64,000 nucleotides of DNA, taken from Carallia brachiata (Eukaryota > Streptophyta > Magnoliopsida > Malpighiales > Rhizophoraceae). Every line of letters begins with the position of its first letter. Within the stretch, counting starts at the first letter, position 1. Made by a program: the position numbers and the translations under genes. The stretch is taken from assembly GCA_021464245.1 (NCBI GenBank), contig JADCRB010000026.1, positions 4,439,769 to 4,503,768 of the forward strand. The letters are read 5' to 3'. A model generated the notes under the pieces. It saw only the letters and a program-made list of their open reading frames with translations. It did not search any database and was not told where the DNA came from. Of the stretch, positions 10,704-22,550 are shown piece by piece.

Positions 10704-12880
10704 CTACGTTTCACATTTTATGCGAGATTTATGTGAGAACATAATTAGTTTATATTATTTGAAATTTACAAATTTAAGTTATAAATAAATATTTATTTAA
10801 TTTTAAATTTTAAATTTTAATTTTAATTTTTTTATTTCACATTTGTTTTGATGTGATTGCACTTTAATGAATAGTGGTTACATTTATTATTTATTTCGGA
10901 CTACAAAATTCGACTCCTACCCCGAGTGCCGTGCCAGCACCATGTATTATTAACTAGTATATTATTATATGTGGATCGTCGTGTGCTTCACTTTTTGTAG
11001 TAAGAGTGTGGATTTTGGAACGCGGCTTCGTAATCAGCTTTTAGATTAAGAGCGTGCTTGGTTTACTTATTATTATTAATTATTATTATTATTAATTATT
11101 AATTATTATTACTGTTATTAATAAATAAAAATATTTGATTAAATTATTATTAATGTTACTGTTTAAATATCAAAATGACTATTGTAAATTTCTGTATCTA
11201 TTTATATATAAAGATAATATATTTGCTCTAAAAATTTAACTAGTCCCGTAAAAATATATGTTATGTGTTTATAGTAATAATTCATTAAATTTATAACTTG
11301 AATATAAACTAATATTAATATTATCATTTGTTCTTTATTATTATTATTATTTATTTATTTTTATACATTTTTTTACATGTATTTATTTTTATTCTTATAT
11401 GATAGATACTTTTACTGTGTTAATAGTGCATCTTTTTTTTTAATCAAATTTTAACTAGGGGAAAAAAAATTTGAAATTAATTGTTGAAAGAGAAAGCATT
11501 AGGAGAGACAGCACTAGCATTGAAAAAAAAAAAAATGACACCAGAGGATTAACGCTGACTGGAGAGAGAGAGAAAGAGAGAGAGCTCCATTTAAAAAGAG
11601 AATAAAAAAAAAAACACAAAAGATAACGTCGAAGTTGGAAAGAAGAAAGGAAATGTGTAGAAAGTAGAAACTAAGATAAAATAATAAAGATAATTTAGTC
11701 TTTTATCAATTATTAAAATTTTAAAAAAATAATATATACTAACCTTTTCAATTAATTATTTTTTAAACTATTTATCAACAATCAACAACCTTTAAAAAAA
11801 CTTAACCAAACATTAAACTTTTAACCTTTTACAATAACATCAGCAACAGCAACAGCAACAGCAACAACAGCCCTTCAAAGTGAAATTAAACACCCCTAAA
11901 CCCAATGTAGGCCCCGCACCTATATTCGGTTTCCAAAAACACGAAACGGAAAAAGAACAATGAGCAACCTCCAAACTTAAAATGCATTTACGTTGAATTT
12001 TTTTAAAATTGTTTTAAAAAATTATAAAATTAAAATATAAAATTAAATGTGTGTTAATTTAAATTTTAAAATGCATATCTCAAATTTTATTTGCCAAAAA
12101 AATTTTCTGAAAAAAAAATTCATAAAAAATTAATACGACTATATTAAAACACACTTTTTTATTTTAATTATTTTAAAAAATATGAAATAAGAAATTATAA
12201 ATTTAAAATTTAAAATTACATAAGTATTATTGTAAAATTTAAAATTTAGATATCATATAATATATAATAAAATAAAAAAAATTTAAAAAATCAATCCAAT
12301 TCCCCTAAAAATGCATCTGATTGCATTTTTTTTAATGGTTCATGAGCAGAACCTTTTTGTTTTTACCTTATTTTCCTTCCCCTATACTCTTCAGTGGAGT
12401 AGGCACACCAGGTCATTACAGAGGCGTCGTCCGGAGGCTGGATCCGGGTACCAGCGTTGTCCCTTTTAGTAATCCATGACATTCACGGTGGAATCTCTCT
12501 AGTAGATTGGTCTTAGTTCTAGCCGGAATTTTTTTTTTAAACAAGAAAAAAGGTGTATTGTGGTACGTTGGTCATTATACTTGTAAGTAGAAGTTTGTTT
12601 TATCTGATTATTTCATCTCTATTTAACCAACATACATAAAAAAAACTTATCACTCGAATAAGAATGGAGTCAAATACGATTCTACTGTTGAACACTACAT
12701 TAATTGTTGAATCTAAAGGTTAGAATGCATTTAATCATTTTCACCCATAGCAAGCACTCAACTTTTTTTTTATGAGAGGGTTGTGCCAGCAGAGATTCAA
12801 ACTTGGGTTATTAATATAAAATACACACCAATTTAATATTAAACTATTATTTTGAGTAGTAATTTTAGTGTAATATTAGT
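10704..12880. other. AT-rich spacer with possible DNA element
   Basis: No gene was seen. A left end near 11048 (GAGCGTGCTTGGTTTAC) and a right end near 11900, whose complement reads GGGGTGTTTAATTTCAC, resemble degenerate terminal inverted repeats of a non-autonomous element. A (GA)n run at about 11558-11583 and a CAGCAA repeat at about 11841-11875 lie inside. The assignment as an element is tentative. Confidence 0.35.
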
Positions 12881-13265
12881 CCAATGTCAAACGAGAAGGA
12901 AAATTTCACCGCTGTAGTTCCATGCGGAAATCACCAATTAAACAATTAGAAACTGAAATTAGAATTGAAAATATATCCTTCAAAAGTGGATCTTAGAATT
13001 TTAAAAATTAAAAAAAATATAAGTATCTTACATAAATCAAACGCATTAGACTCCACCAATTAAAGGAAAAAAAAAGATTCCACCAATTAAAGAAAAAGTT
13101 TATTATATAACTGGATTTTAAATAATATTAAAATAATTATACATTTTACTTATGATATCAAATAATTTATATATTTTTTTATTTTTTTAAATTTAATTTT
13201 TCAATGATATATATTATTAAAATTTTATTTCAATTTACAATAAAACTAAATTTTTTCTTTTTTTT
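12770..13265. repeat. Distal upstream block of WSD unit 3
   Basis: This matches 17370-17800 upstream of unit 4 over about 400 bp (CCAATGTCAAACGAGAAGGA, CACCAATTAAACAATTAGAA, ATATCCTTCAAAAGTGGATC). It shows that units 3 and 4 share upstream DNA beyond the promoter. Confidence 0.65.
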
Positions 13266-13269
13266 GGTT

Positions 13270-13790
13270 ACAGTGGAGGGGCAAGCCTAACCTATCAAGC
13301 TCCCGAACGAGACCATGAGGCGTCATTTTTTTTTTTTTTTTGAATGAAGGAAATTGATGTATTGATTTATACAAATTTACATAAGACGAACTTATATAAA
13401 ATAAGAATAGATAACACAATAACTTACAAATGATTCGGTTAAACTGACTATTTTTAAATAAGGTACAAAGCTACAAAACCCTATAATAAAAGTACAAATT
13501 ATACTAACTGAACAAAACTGTACACAATAATAAATACTGTACCTCTGCAGACTTACGACAAAAATTATTCTAAGTATGCTTGACACCTATTTTCCTAAAT
13601 TTAGACTACAAGACAAAAATAAACGAAATATAAATAAAAAATAACATTTATCCCTAACTTCACCAGCCAAACACGTCTTAATCCGTATAAACCGTACGTC
13701 AACTAACCCATAAAACATAACAGTGTCCAATCCCAAGAAACCGGGCTGCAGCTACGGCAGACCACGAGACCCCAAGTTAATCTATTTTTG
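13270..13790 (-). mobile_element. Insertion in WSD unit 3 upstream region, possibly a poly(A)-tailed retroelement
   Basis: This segment lies between two blocks that are adjacent in unit 4, so it is likely inserted. A T-run at about 13326-13341 would be the poly(A) tail of an element on the minus strand. No clear target-site duplication or coding domain was found. The class is a guess. Confidence 0.3.
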
Positions 13791-13794
13791 GTCC

Positions 13795-14227
13795 TTTTAT
13801 GACAAAACCCGACGTTTGCGTGCAAGCCAACACGTGGAATCCATGAACTTGGCTCGCAGTACAATGTACAATATTTAACAATTTTTCTCACCCGACTTTT
13901 CGATGTTTGGGCTCTCTTGTCAAGCGGCGGCCTCTTTTCCCCTATTTTGCAGCGTCAGAGCAAACCTTATATCACGTGGACAGGAACATAAACTCAAGGT
14001 TTCTGTTTGGACTGTTTAATACATTCTTTTAGCAGGGGCCACAGAACCCTTTACTGTATTAACGCGCTGCATTAACAAATATTTTTTTTTGATAACTTGG
14101 TACCAAAATAAATATTCTTTTAAGAGTTTGTTCTTTTTATTTATTTTTTTATATATATAATTTAATTATAATTTAATTTCATATAAATTTATTTTATTAT
14201 TTTATATTTCACATAAATTATACTTAT
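13795..14227 (+). promoter_or_regulatory. Promoter-like block of WSD unit 3, joined to truncated exon 1
   Basis: The block 13795-14085 closely matches 17815-18090 upstream of unit 4 (TTTATGACAAAACCCGACG, CTCACCCGACTTTTCGATG, TTAATACATTCTTTTAGCAG). The TATA box, leader and first 54 or so codons are missing. AT-rich DNA runs directly into coding sequence at about 14228. Confidence 0.6.
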
Positions 14228-16253
14228 AGCATCCAAGATTCTGTAGCCTTCCAGCTCGTGACAAGCATGGAGTGGAGCACTGGAGAAGAACGGAGGTCGA
14301 CGTTGACCGCCACTTCATTATAGTAGACCCCGCCACCGCCACTACCAACACCGCCCACGGCAATCATGATTCCGAGAGAATAATTAACGACTATATAGCG
14401 GACTTAAGTGCAAGTAGTCCGCTCGGTAGCGATAAGCCGTTGTGGGAAGTCCACATCTTGATGGAGCAGAAGTGCGCCATATTTAGGATCCATCACGCCC
14501 TCGGGGATGGAACCTCGCTGATGTCGATGCTAGTAGCCAACTGTAGGAAAGTGGAGGATCCGTCGGCGGTGCCGATGGTGTCTCCGGGAGCCGGAGGGAT
14601 AGGGGAAGGGTAGGGAGTGGAAGGAACTGGAGAGGGATCTTGTTGGCATTTTTAAAGATGGTTTTTTTCAGTTTCATTGTCCGCTTGGATTTCGCTTTGA
14701 GAAGCTTGTGGGTTCGTGACCGGAAGACGGCGATAACTGGCGGTGCTGGGGTGGAGCTATGGCCAAGGAAACTGGCCACTGCCGGGTTCCGCATTGAGGA
14801 CATGAATGCGGTCAAGAAGGCCGTTCCCAATGCAGTAAGTACACGAATGATGAAAGTTTAAAACAAGTTTCGTTCAAAATTGTATTACCATCTAATACAA
14901 TCGGGAACTAGACCGACAAGTCAGTCCTGTTTCCGGAATGTAAATATATTGTCGTCTTTTCTACAATGCTCACAGCTGGTTGATATAATGATATCGACTG
15001 TTTTCTAACGATGCAGAAGATCAATGATGTTCTTTCTGGGGTAATATCATCTGGGCTATCAAGATATCTGGATCACCGAACACCAAAAGGTAACTACTAT
15101 GTTCAGTATGCTTCATAATGCATTTTCTAATTGGCATCAAATATCTCTAAGTTCAGTCTCTCTATTAGCTCTACGAGATGGCCTTCGAATAACTGGAGTG
15201 GCCATGGTCAATTTAAGAGAACGACCGGGTCTGCTGGTCAGTTGCACTCTTTTTATTTACTCCGAAATGCGTTAAATATCAATTTGTCGTTTGAAATTGG
15301 ACGTTTTTCTTAATAAAGATGGAAAATGATTGGCATGTTCAGGATCTGCCTGAACTAATGAAGAGCAACTCAGGATCTCGGTGGGGAAACATGTTTGGAG
15401 TGGTTCTCCTACCTGTTTATTACCGCAAAGCTGAGGTTGATCCATTAGAACACGTGAAGATGGCTAAGAAGATGATGGACAGGAAGAAACAAACATTAGA
15501 GGCTCACTTCTCGTACGCAGTTGGGAACTTGATAATGTCCTGGTTGGGTTCCAAGGAAAGACCCATTTTAATCTTAATTTCTTGGAAACATAAATAATTG
15601 ATGTGGGAAATTCTTACCTGAATCTTCTTCAGAATGTAATCATTTCATGAGCTAATTGCACTTATGTGTGTTGATTTTTGTTGTGTACACGTTAACGTGC
15701 TGAATGAAATAAAATTAAATTTTTTTAATAATATTTATAATAAAAAAATAACTATTTTTTTAATTATAAAAATTATAAATCTTATTATATTTACGACACC
15801 AATTAAAATATTAAGAATCGAGATTTGTATTAATGCTCTTTTCTTCATACATGCAGTCCCAAAGATTATATTTACAGGATGTTGTGTAATACTACCTTTT
15901 CATTGTCAAACATAGTTGGGCCAAAAGAGGAGATAATTACCATAGGAGGTAACCCTATAACATTCTTGAGGATCACTATATCTGCCATCCCCCATGTATG
16001 TACAGTCTTTGAAATACTCAAAAGTTTAAAAAAAAAAACAAACTGAATATTTTGCAAAACACAAACTGAAATTTGTTTTGTTTTGTTGTTGGGGAATCTA
16101 TAGGCACTCACAATGCACATGGTGAGCTATGCTGGAAGAGCTGACATGCAAATCTTGGTAGCAAAAGACATCATCCCTGAACCAGAATTTCTTGCCCGGT
16201 GCTTTGAGGATGCTTTGCGTGAAATGAAGGAGGCAGCTGCATCATCTGCTTGA
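14228..16253 (+). pseudogene. WSD1-like acyltransferase, unit 3 (5'-truncated, frame- and splice-broken)
   Basis: Homology to unit 4 starts abruptly at AGCATCCAAGATTCTGTAG, so the start codon and about 54 codons are missing. Exon remnants lie at about 14228-14834, 15017-15089, 15169-15236, 15343-15555, 15873-15995 and 16104-16253. The HHALGDG motif is kept. Exon 1 has a frame change near 14577-14583 that ends in TAG at 14611. The donor after exon 4 has changed from GC to GA (AAG|GAAAGA). The 5' part of exon 5, encoding AACWLNY in unit 4, is deleted. Exon 5 also carries a 3-nt insertion (GAGATAATT). This copy cannot make a normal enzyme. Parts of it are more similar to unit 4 than to unit 1. 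Confidence 0.85.
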
Positions 16254-17335
16254 ATTCTTCAAGGAAAAGTAGCGTTTTTCCTTATTTTCTAATGTTTAAC
16301 TAGCGTATCGATTTACAAATTAAATTGCTGTATTATACTAGTAAATCTTGGACAATAAGCATAATTGAGAGTTAATTTACTATATTTCAACAAGTTGGTC
16401 CATATCACTTGAATGCAAAATTTGAAAAATAAAACAAGAATGAAAATGAAATTAAACCCATTTATAATATAACTATGATTTTGAATATAATTGAAAATGA
16501 CATCATTTAGAATTTTTTTCTAAACACAAAAAAAAAGATACATCACCAGTATGACATCATTGGGATTTAAATTTAGAATGCAATTGTTCATACTAAAATT
16601 AAGGTTATTGTAAAAAATTAATAACTTTGTGGGAATTAAGAAAAGATAATAAAGAAAAGAGTTAAAATACAATAGGCATAAAAATTGATAAAAATTTATT
16701 AAAATACATAAAATTAAATTGTAATTTGATTCTGTTTAATTTTTTTTATTTGAGTTGTTTAGTTTTATAATCCCCCCCCCCCCCCCCAAAAAAATCCAAT
16801 ACACCGTCGTTTTTGGATAGTAACTAATTTATTGACCATTGAGCCATGAACGCAGCGTTGACTGTTTAGTCAAAAACACTCCCTCATGCCTCGACTTGTC
16901 GAGAGAAACAAACCGCATGAAACTATCAGTGCTCAGAAACAGCGTTGGGCCGAAGTACACCCAATCGTTTCAACCAGGCCAGCTCAACGTTCGGCACATA
17001 CTTTTAAAATCTGGGCCAAGAAAATATTCAACCTTTGCCTGGAGTGGTTCGGTTGTTGCAACAAGACAGCGTAGGGGTGCATGTCTCCCGACGATTTACC
17101 TTGTAATTTGTAATTCTCATCTGGCATTAATGCCTTCCGTATCGACAAAAAAAAAAAAAAAAAAAAGAGATTACACCAAAAAACTAAATAAATTATTCTG
17201 GTTAAAAAAAATTTGTTCCCAAATCACAATCGCTCTCACAAGTTCATTAGAGGTGGGAAAAGTTAAATCAACCCGAAATTTTGATTTAATTATCTAAAAC
17301 TCAATTTGACCAAACTAGTTTTAAACTATAATAAG
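16254..17335. repeat. 3' flank of WSD unit 3
   Basis: Blocks at about 16560-16700 and 16800-17025 match the flanks of units 1 and 4. A run of about 17 C at about 16772-16788 is followed by A. No gene is present. Confidence 0.55.
17028..17166 (+). mobile_element. Poly(A)-tailed retroposed fragment
   Basis: In unit 1 the word GGGCCAAGAGAAGATTAG leads directly to ...AACTAAATAAATT. In unit 3 about 140 bp is inserted at this point. It ends with ATCGAC followed by about 20 A at 17147-17166, like the 3' end of a LINE. No convincing target-site duplication was found. Confidence 0.45.
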
Positions 17336-18434
17336 CGCCCCAATTTTTGTTGCTAGGAGAAAGGTGTGTCTATAGAAACTCAAACCTGAATCATTAATAT
17401 GATACATGTATTGACTTTTCACTAAATTATTATTTCAAGTGATAGTTCTAGTGTGAAATTAGACCAATGTCAAACGAGAAGGAAAATTTTGCTGCTGTAG
17501 TTCTAATCGGATATCACCAATTAAACAATTAGAAATTGAAATCTGAAAATATATCCTTCAAAAGTGGATCTGAGAATTATATATGTATATATATCTTACG
17601 TAAATTAAACGCACTAGACTACACGAATTAAATAACAAAATTTATTATATAATTATATTTTAAATAATATTAAAATAATTATGTATTCTATTTATTGATA
17701 CTTAAATAATTTATTTATTTTTTATTTTTTTATAAATTTAATTTTTTAGATAATATATGTTACTTTAATCTTAAATATTTTTCTCTGAAAGAATTCATTT
17801 AATCGATTTTTTGTCCTTTTATGACAAAACCAGACATTTGCGTGCAAGCCAAAACGTGGAATCCGTCAACTTGGCTCGCAGCACAATATTTAACAATTTT
17901 TCTCACCCGAATTTTCGATGCTTGGGTTCTCTCGTCAAGCGGCAGCCTCTTTTTGCAGGGTCAGAGCAAAATTAATTCACATGGACAAGAACACAAACTG
18001 AAGGTTCCTATTTGGATTGTTTAATACATTCTTTTAGCAGAGGCCAGAGAACCGTTTGCTGTATTAACGCCCTGCATTAACAAATATTTTTTTTTGGTAA
18101 ATTGGCATTCTTAAAATATTTTTTATTGTATCAAAACAAATATTTTTTAAAGTTATTTTTACTTTTTTTTTACTTGACATAAATCAAACTTATGACACTG
18201 TATTACATAATAAATAAGTTATATTCATAAAAAAAAAATAAATTAAATAAAAAAATTTTAAAAAAATTCCTTTTTTTTTGCCTGTAGCTGCTCTTTTTAG
18301 CAGGAAAATGTTTCCTTTTCTCCACGCACTTTCATTTACGAATAGAGAGCACAATTAGCTCTACTCTTCTCGCATTCGGATAAACTACAAAGCGCTTCAT
18401 TACACAACAAAAACCCATCTTTCCGTTTTTGTAA
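17336..18434 (+). promoter_or_regulatory. Upstream region and promoter of the intact WSD gene (unit 4)
   Basis: Two blocks are shared with the other units: distal 17460-17800 and proximal 17815-18090. The position of the TATAAATA box of units 1 and 2 reads TACGAATA at 18337-18344, so the TATA element appears mutated. The leader AGCGCTTCATTACACAACAA precedes the start codon. Confidence 0.55.
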
Positions 18435-20459
18435 ATGGGTTCGCGAGAGAATAGCACCACCGACGATCCGGCGACGCCCGTCGGCCGACTATTCCTCCGG
18501 CCGGAGTTGGACACCATCATCCACTGCGCAATCGGGTTGAAAAACCACATTGATGTTGAAGCTATGAAGTCCATATTCAAGAACTCCGTCGCGGTGAAGC
18601 ATCCAAGATTCTGTAGCGTTCCGGTTCGTGACAAGCGTGGAGTGGAGCACTGGAGAAGAACGGAGGTCGACGTTGACCGCCACTTCATTATAGTAGACCC
18701 CACCACCGACACCGCCAACACCGCCCACGGCAATCATGATTCCGAGAGAATAATTAACGACTATATAGCGGACTTAAGTGTAAGTACTCCGCTCAGTAAC
18801 GATAAGCCCTTGTGGGAAGTCCACATCTTGATGGAGCAGAAGTGCGCCATATTTAGGATCCATCACGCCCTCGGGGATGGAACCTCGCTGATGTCGATGC
18901 TGGTAGCCAACTGTAGGAAAGCAGACGATCCGTCGGCGGTGCCGACGGTGGGCTCCGGGAGCCGCAGGGATAGCGGGAGGGTAGGGAGTGGAAGAAACCG
19001 GAGAGGGATCTTGTTGGCATCTTTAAAGATGGTTTTTTTCAGTTTCATTGTCCGCTTGGATTTCGCTTTGAGAAGCTTGTGGGTTCGTGACCGGAAGACG
19101 GCGATAACTGGCGGTGCTGGGGTGGAGCTATGGCCAAGGAAACTGGCCACTGCAGGGCTCCGCATTGAGGACATGAATGCGGTCAGGAAGGCCGTTGCCG
19201 ATGCAGTAAGTACCAAGAAGTTAGTGACGACAAGTCAGTTCTGTTTCCAGTAGATATATTGTGGTCTTTTCTACAATGCTCACAGCTCATTGATATAATG
19301 ATATCGACCGTTTTCTACCGATGCAGACGATAAATGATGTTCTTTCTGGGGTAATATCATCCGGGCTATCAAGATATCTGGATCACCGAACACCGAAAGG
19401 TAACTACCGTCCTCAAGATGTTTGATAATGCATTTTCTAATTGGCATCAAGTATCTCTGAGTTTATTCTCTCTGTTAGCAGTACAAGATGGCCTTCGAAT
19501 AACTGGAGTAGCCATGGTCAATTTAAGAGAACGATCGGGTCTGCTGGTCAGTTACACTCTGTTTTATTTACTCCGCAATGCGTTAAATCAAATTGTCGTT
19601 TGAAATTGGACTTTTTTCTCATTGGCATGTACTCAGGAGCTTGCCGAACTAATGAAAAGCAATTCGAGATCTCGGTGGGGGAACTTGTTTGGCATCGTTC
19701 TCCTACCTGTTTATTACCGCAAAGCTGAGCTTGATCCATTAGAACACGTGAAGAGGGCTAAGAAGATGATGGACAGGAAGAAACAAACATTAGAGGCTCA
19801 CTTCTCATACGCAGTTGCAGACTTAATAATGTCCCGGTTGGGTTCCAAGGCAAGGCTCATTTTAATATTAACTTCTTGGAAACATAAATAATTAATCTGA
19901 GTGAACCTTACCTGAATCTGCTCCAGAATGTAATCATGGATCCAAATAAGATTTGCGATATCGTATAAAAATGTGGATGAAATGGTTGCACTTGATAATT
20001 TTTCTTAACACACGCAGTCCCATTGATAATTATATCTTCTCTTTGTTGCAGGCTGCTTGCTGGCTAAATTACAGGATGATTTGTAATACTACCTTTTCAG
20101 TGTCAAATATAGTTGGGCCAAAAGAGGAGATTACCATAGGAGGCAACCCTATGACATTCCTGAGGTTCTCTACCTCTGCCATACCCCATGTATGTGCAGT
20201 CTTTGAAATACTCAAAAGTTAAAATAATAATAATAAAAAAAAACTATATGAATATTTTGCAAAACACAAACTGAAGTTTATTTTGTTTTGTTTCTGGGGG
20301 AATCCATAGGCACTCACAATGCACATGGTGAGCTATGCTGGAAGAGCTGACATGCAAATCTTGGTGGCAAAAGACATCATCCCTGACCCAGAATTTCTTG
20401 CTCAGTGCTTTGAGGATGCTTTGCGTGAAATGAAGGAGGCAGCTGCATCATCTGCTTGA
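18435..20459 (+). CDS. WSD1-like wax ester synthase/diacylglycerol acyltransferase (unit 4, intact)
   Basis: The family (WS/DGAT, Arabidopsis WSD1-like) transfers acyl groups from acyl-CoA to fatty alcohols or diacylglycerol, making wax esters for cuticle. Six exons join in frame: 18435-19205, 19327-19399, 19479-19546, 19637-19849, 20052-20189 and 20310-20459. They encode 470 residues, near the family's usual 480 or so. The catalytic HHxxxDG motif is HHALGDG at residues 143-149. The C-terminal DUF1298 half has NIVGPKEEITIGGNP. Intron 4 begins with GC (AAG|GCAAGG), a known minor donor type, also found in unit 1. The start is the first ATG after a leader conserved among units. It is the only copy in the window without a visible defect. 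The exact substrate cannot be told from sequence. Confidence 0.9.
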
Positions 20460-21401
20460 ATTTTTCAAGAAAATTAAGTGTTTTTCTCTCCTTTTTTTTC
20501 TGATGATTAACTAGAGCGTGAGGGATTTCTATGCATAAACAGCCATGTTGGGAAATTGAACTTGGCCTTTTCAAAATTCAACTGTAATAAATCTTGCAAA
20601 ATGAGCTTAATTGATGTTTAGTTCACTATATATCAACGAGTTGTTCCAAATAAAACGAGAATAAAGAATGAAATTATGCCAGCGGATATTGAACAAAATT
20701 ATGAACGACATTAATCGTATTTCCGTTTGGCAAGCAATAGTTATTATTGAAATCGAGGCTATGAATAATTTCCGTGGGAAACTCACTGAAGAAAGATGGT
20801 AAAGAAGAGAGTTCAAGTAGAATAGGCACAAGAATAAAAAATTGTTAAAACAGATTAAACTGCAGAATTCATGCATCAAATTAAATTCATTCTATTTAAT
20901 ATTTTTTTTATTTTTATGTCTATAACCGTTGCAAAAATTTTAATTTACTTATGATATGGTATTATACAATAAGCAAAGTATACTTAAACTAAAAACTAAA
21001 ATAATAGATTTGTGTTATATAAGATTAATAATGAATTATATTGTGAGTAATTGTAAGCTCGTAGTTCGAATTATAGTGGCAATATGCCGACAAAATAGAT
21101 GTCAAATCCTTTCTCTTTCAAATTAATTAGTTTAGGTCTAAAAATTCTTAAAAAAATAAAATAAAATAAAATAAAATAAAACAAATAACCTTAAGTTGTT
21201 TAGTTTTAAACTTTTTTCTTTAAAAAAATCGATACGTCATCGTTGAGGCTGGTAATTATTTGAAGCATTTTAAGATACACAGACTATAAGTTTTGGCTTG
21301 CTAAATTTCAGACCATCGACTGGTCGGGCGGCGGAGATACACAGCTCCCGTCCTACAAGTCGGCTGGCCGGGACCAAATTTCTCAGGACGCCTCGACTCG
21401 T

Positions 21402-21798
21402 CCGCAGCAAACTTGCAACGGACCTAACCGTACAAAAGATTGTTAAGTAGCTTAAAAATGTACTTGAGAAGTTTTGTAGGTAACGGAGTTAGCGAAGGCC
21501 GTTGAAAGCCGTTGAATGATAGGGTGGATGTTACTTATATTAGTGAAACGATTCGTTCATTAATTAGGATAGGGATAAAATCAATTGTGTAAAGAAGATT
21601 GTTGTTCTGTTAAGGATAATAACGAGAAATTGAAAAATTCTTCCTCTCTCTCTAACTTTCCCTTCTCTCTCTATCTCTGCTTACCTCTCACGCTATTTTT
21701 CTTCTCCTTCCTCTGGAATCTTCTAATCTTCGTTCTTGACCAACAAATCTTGAGTTAAACCCTAAACACCTAATAGACTCTGAGCTTAACAACTACAC
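21402..21798. mobile_element. Possible solo LTR or LTR remnant
   Basis: This stretch is absent from the matching flank of unit 1, where CTCGACTTGCC is followed closely by GATCAGTGGTCGG. Within it, TGTAGGTAACGG (about 21476) to AACAACTACA (about 21800) has the TG...CA ends of an LTR and a length near 325 bp. No 5-bp target duplication, primer-binding site or second LTR was seen. Confidence 0.35.
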
Positions 21799-21964
21799 CA
21801 TCGGTGGTCGGAAACAGCGTTAGGGTCGAGCTAGACCGAATCGTTTGAAGAAGGCCCGGCCGTAAATAGGAATACAATTTGGGCCAAGAAAATTAGATAA
21901 ATCAAAAAATGATCCAAAAGATTTTTTCTGTACCAAATAAAAACAAATATTAGACAAAAAAAAA

Positions 21965-22085
21965 TAAAAATTCAGCTTAGTCAAATGATACGAGGCGCTT
22001 GTTTGTCTTATAGGAGCAGGGGGTTCGAATTTATGTCTCCATTTTCATCCACTCTCGAATTTATATCATCTCAATACATAAATAA
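21965..22085 (+). mobile_element. tRNA-derived SINE-like relic
   Basis: CAGCTTAGTCAAATGATACG resembles a pol III A box region, and GGGGGTTCGAATTTATG, about 40 bp later, resembles a B box. Spacing fits a tRNA-derived SINE head. No clear 3' tail or target duplication was found. Confidence 0.35.
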
Positions 22086-22550
22086 ATAAATTATTTTATA
22101 GCATTACATAAAATTTATTAGCGACGCTATTTTTTTATTTATAAAAAAATTTATTTTAAATATATTAATTATTAAATTTATAAATAAAGATGAGATAACC
22201 TTCATTTTTTGGTACGTCCTAACAACCCTCAAAAGAACCGACTCACCGTCCGCATGCCAATGAGATTAAGTGTCGATTTCATCACTAAAATTCACGACAA
22301 TTACTAAGTCGAGCTCCTGAATCACGGTTCAATATTTTTTCCACAAAATGTGGACACTCAGTGATTACAAAAAAAAAATGAAAATGTACATGTAAGAGTT
22401 CAAATTCACACCGTAAACATAAAAATACACTAACTTATTGTTGAATTATTATTCCAAATAATATTCACAACACTATTTGATGTGCCATGCGATGTATCAT
22501 AAAAGTATTTTTGCAAAAAAAAAAAACTTGAAAAATTGGACGGTCCTGGT

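Larger units (their letters stand above)
20460..22550. other. Intergenic region between the WSD array and the next gene
   Basis: The 3' flank block of unit 4 (20700-20880, 21235-21270, 21800-21895) is interrupted by about 400 bp (listed separately). An AAAAT repeat lies at about 21150-21182. No coding sequence was recognised. Confidence 0.5.

Noticed and set aside
13392..13891. Minus-strand frames rich in hydrophobic residues in the unit 3 insertion
   Set aside because: They are short and AT-driven, with no conserved domain and many stops between them.
18489..18737. Long antisense frames over WSD exon 1 (also at 4022-4235 and 14483-14830)
   Set aside because: They mirror GC-rich coding sequence on the other strand and recur only because the exon is duplicated.
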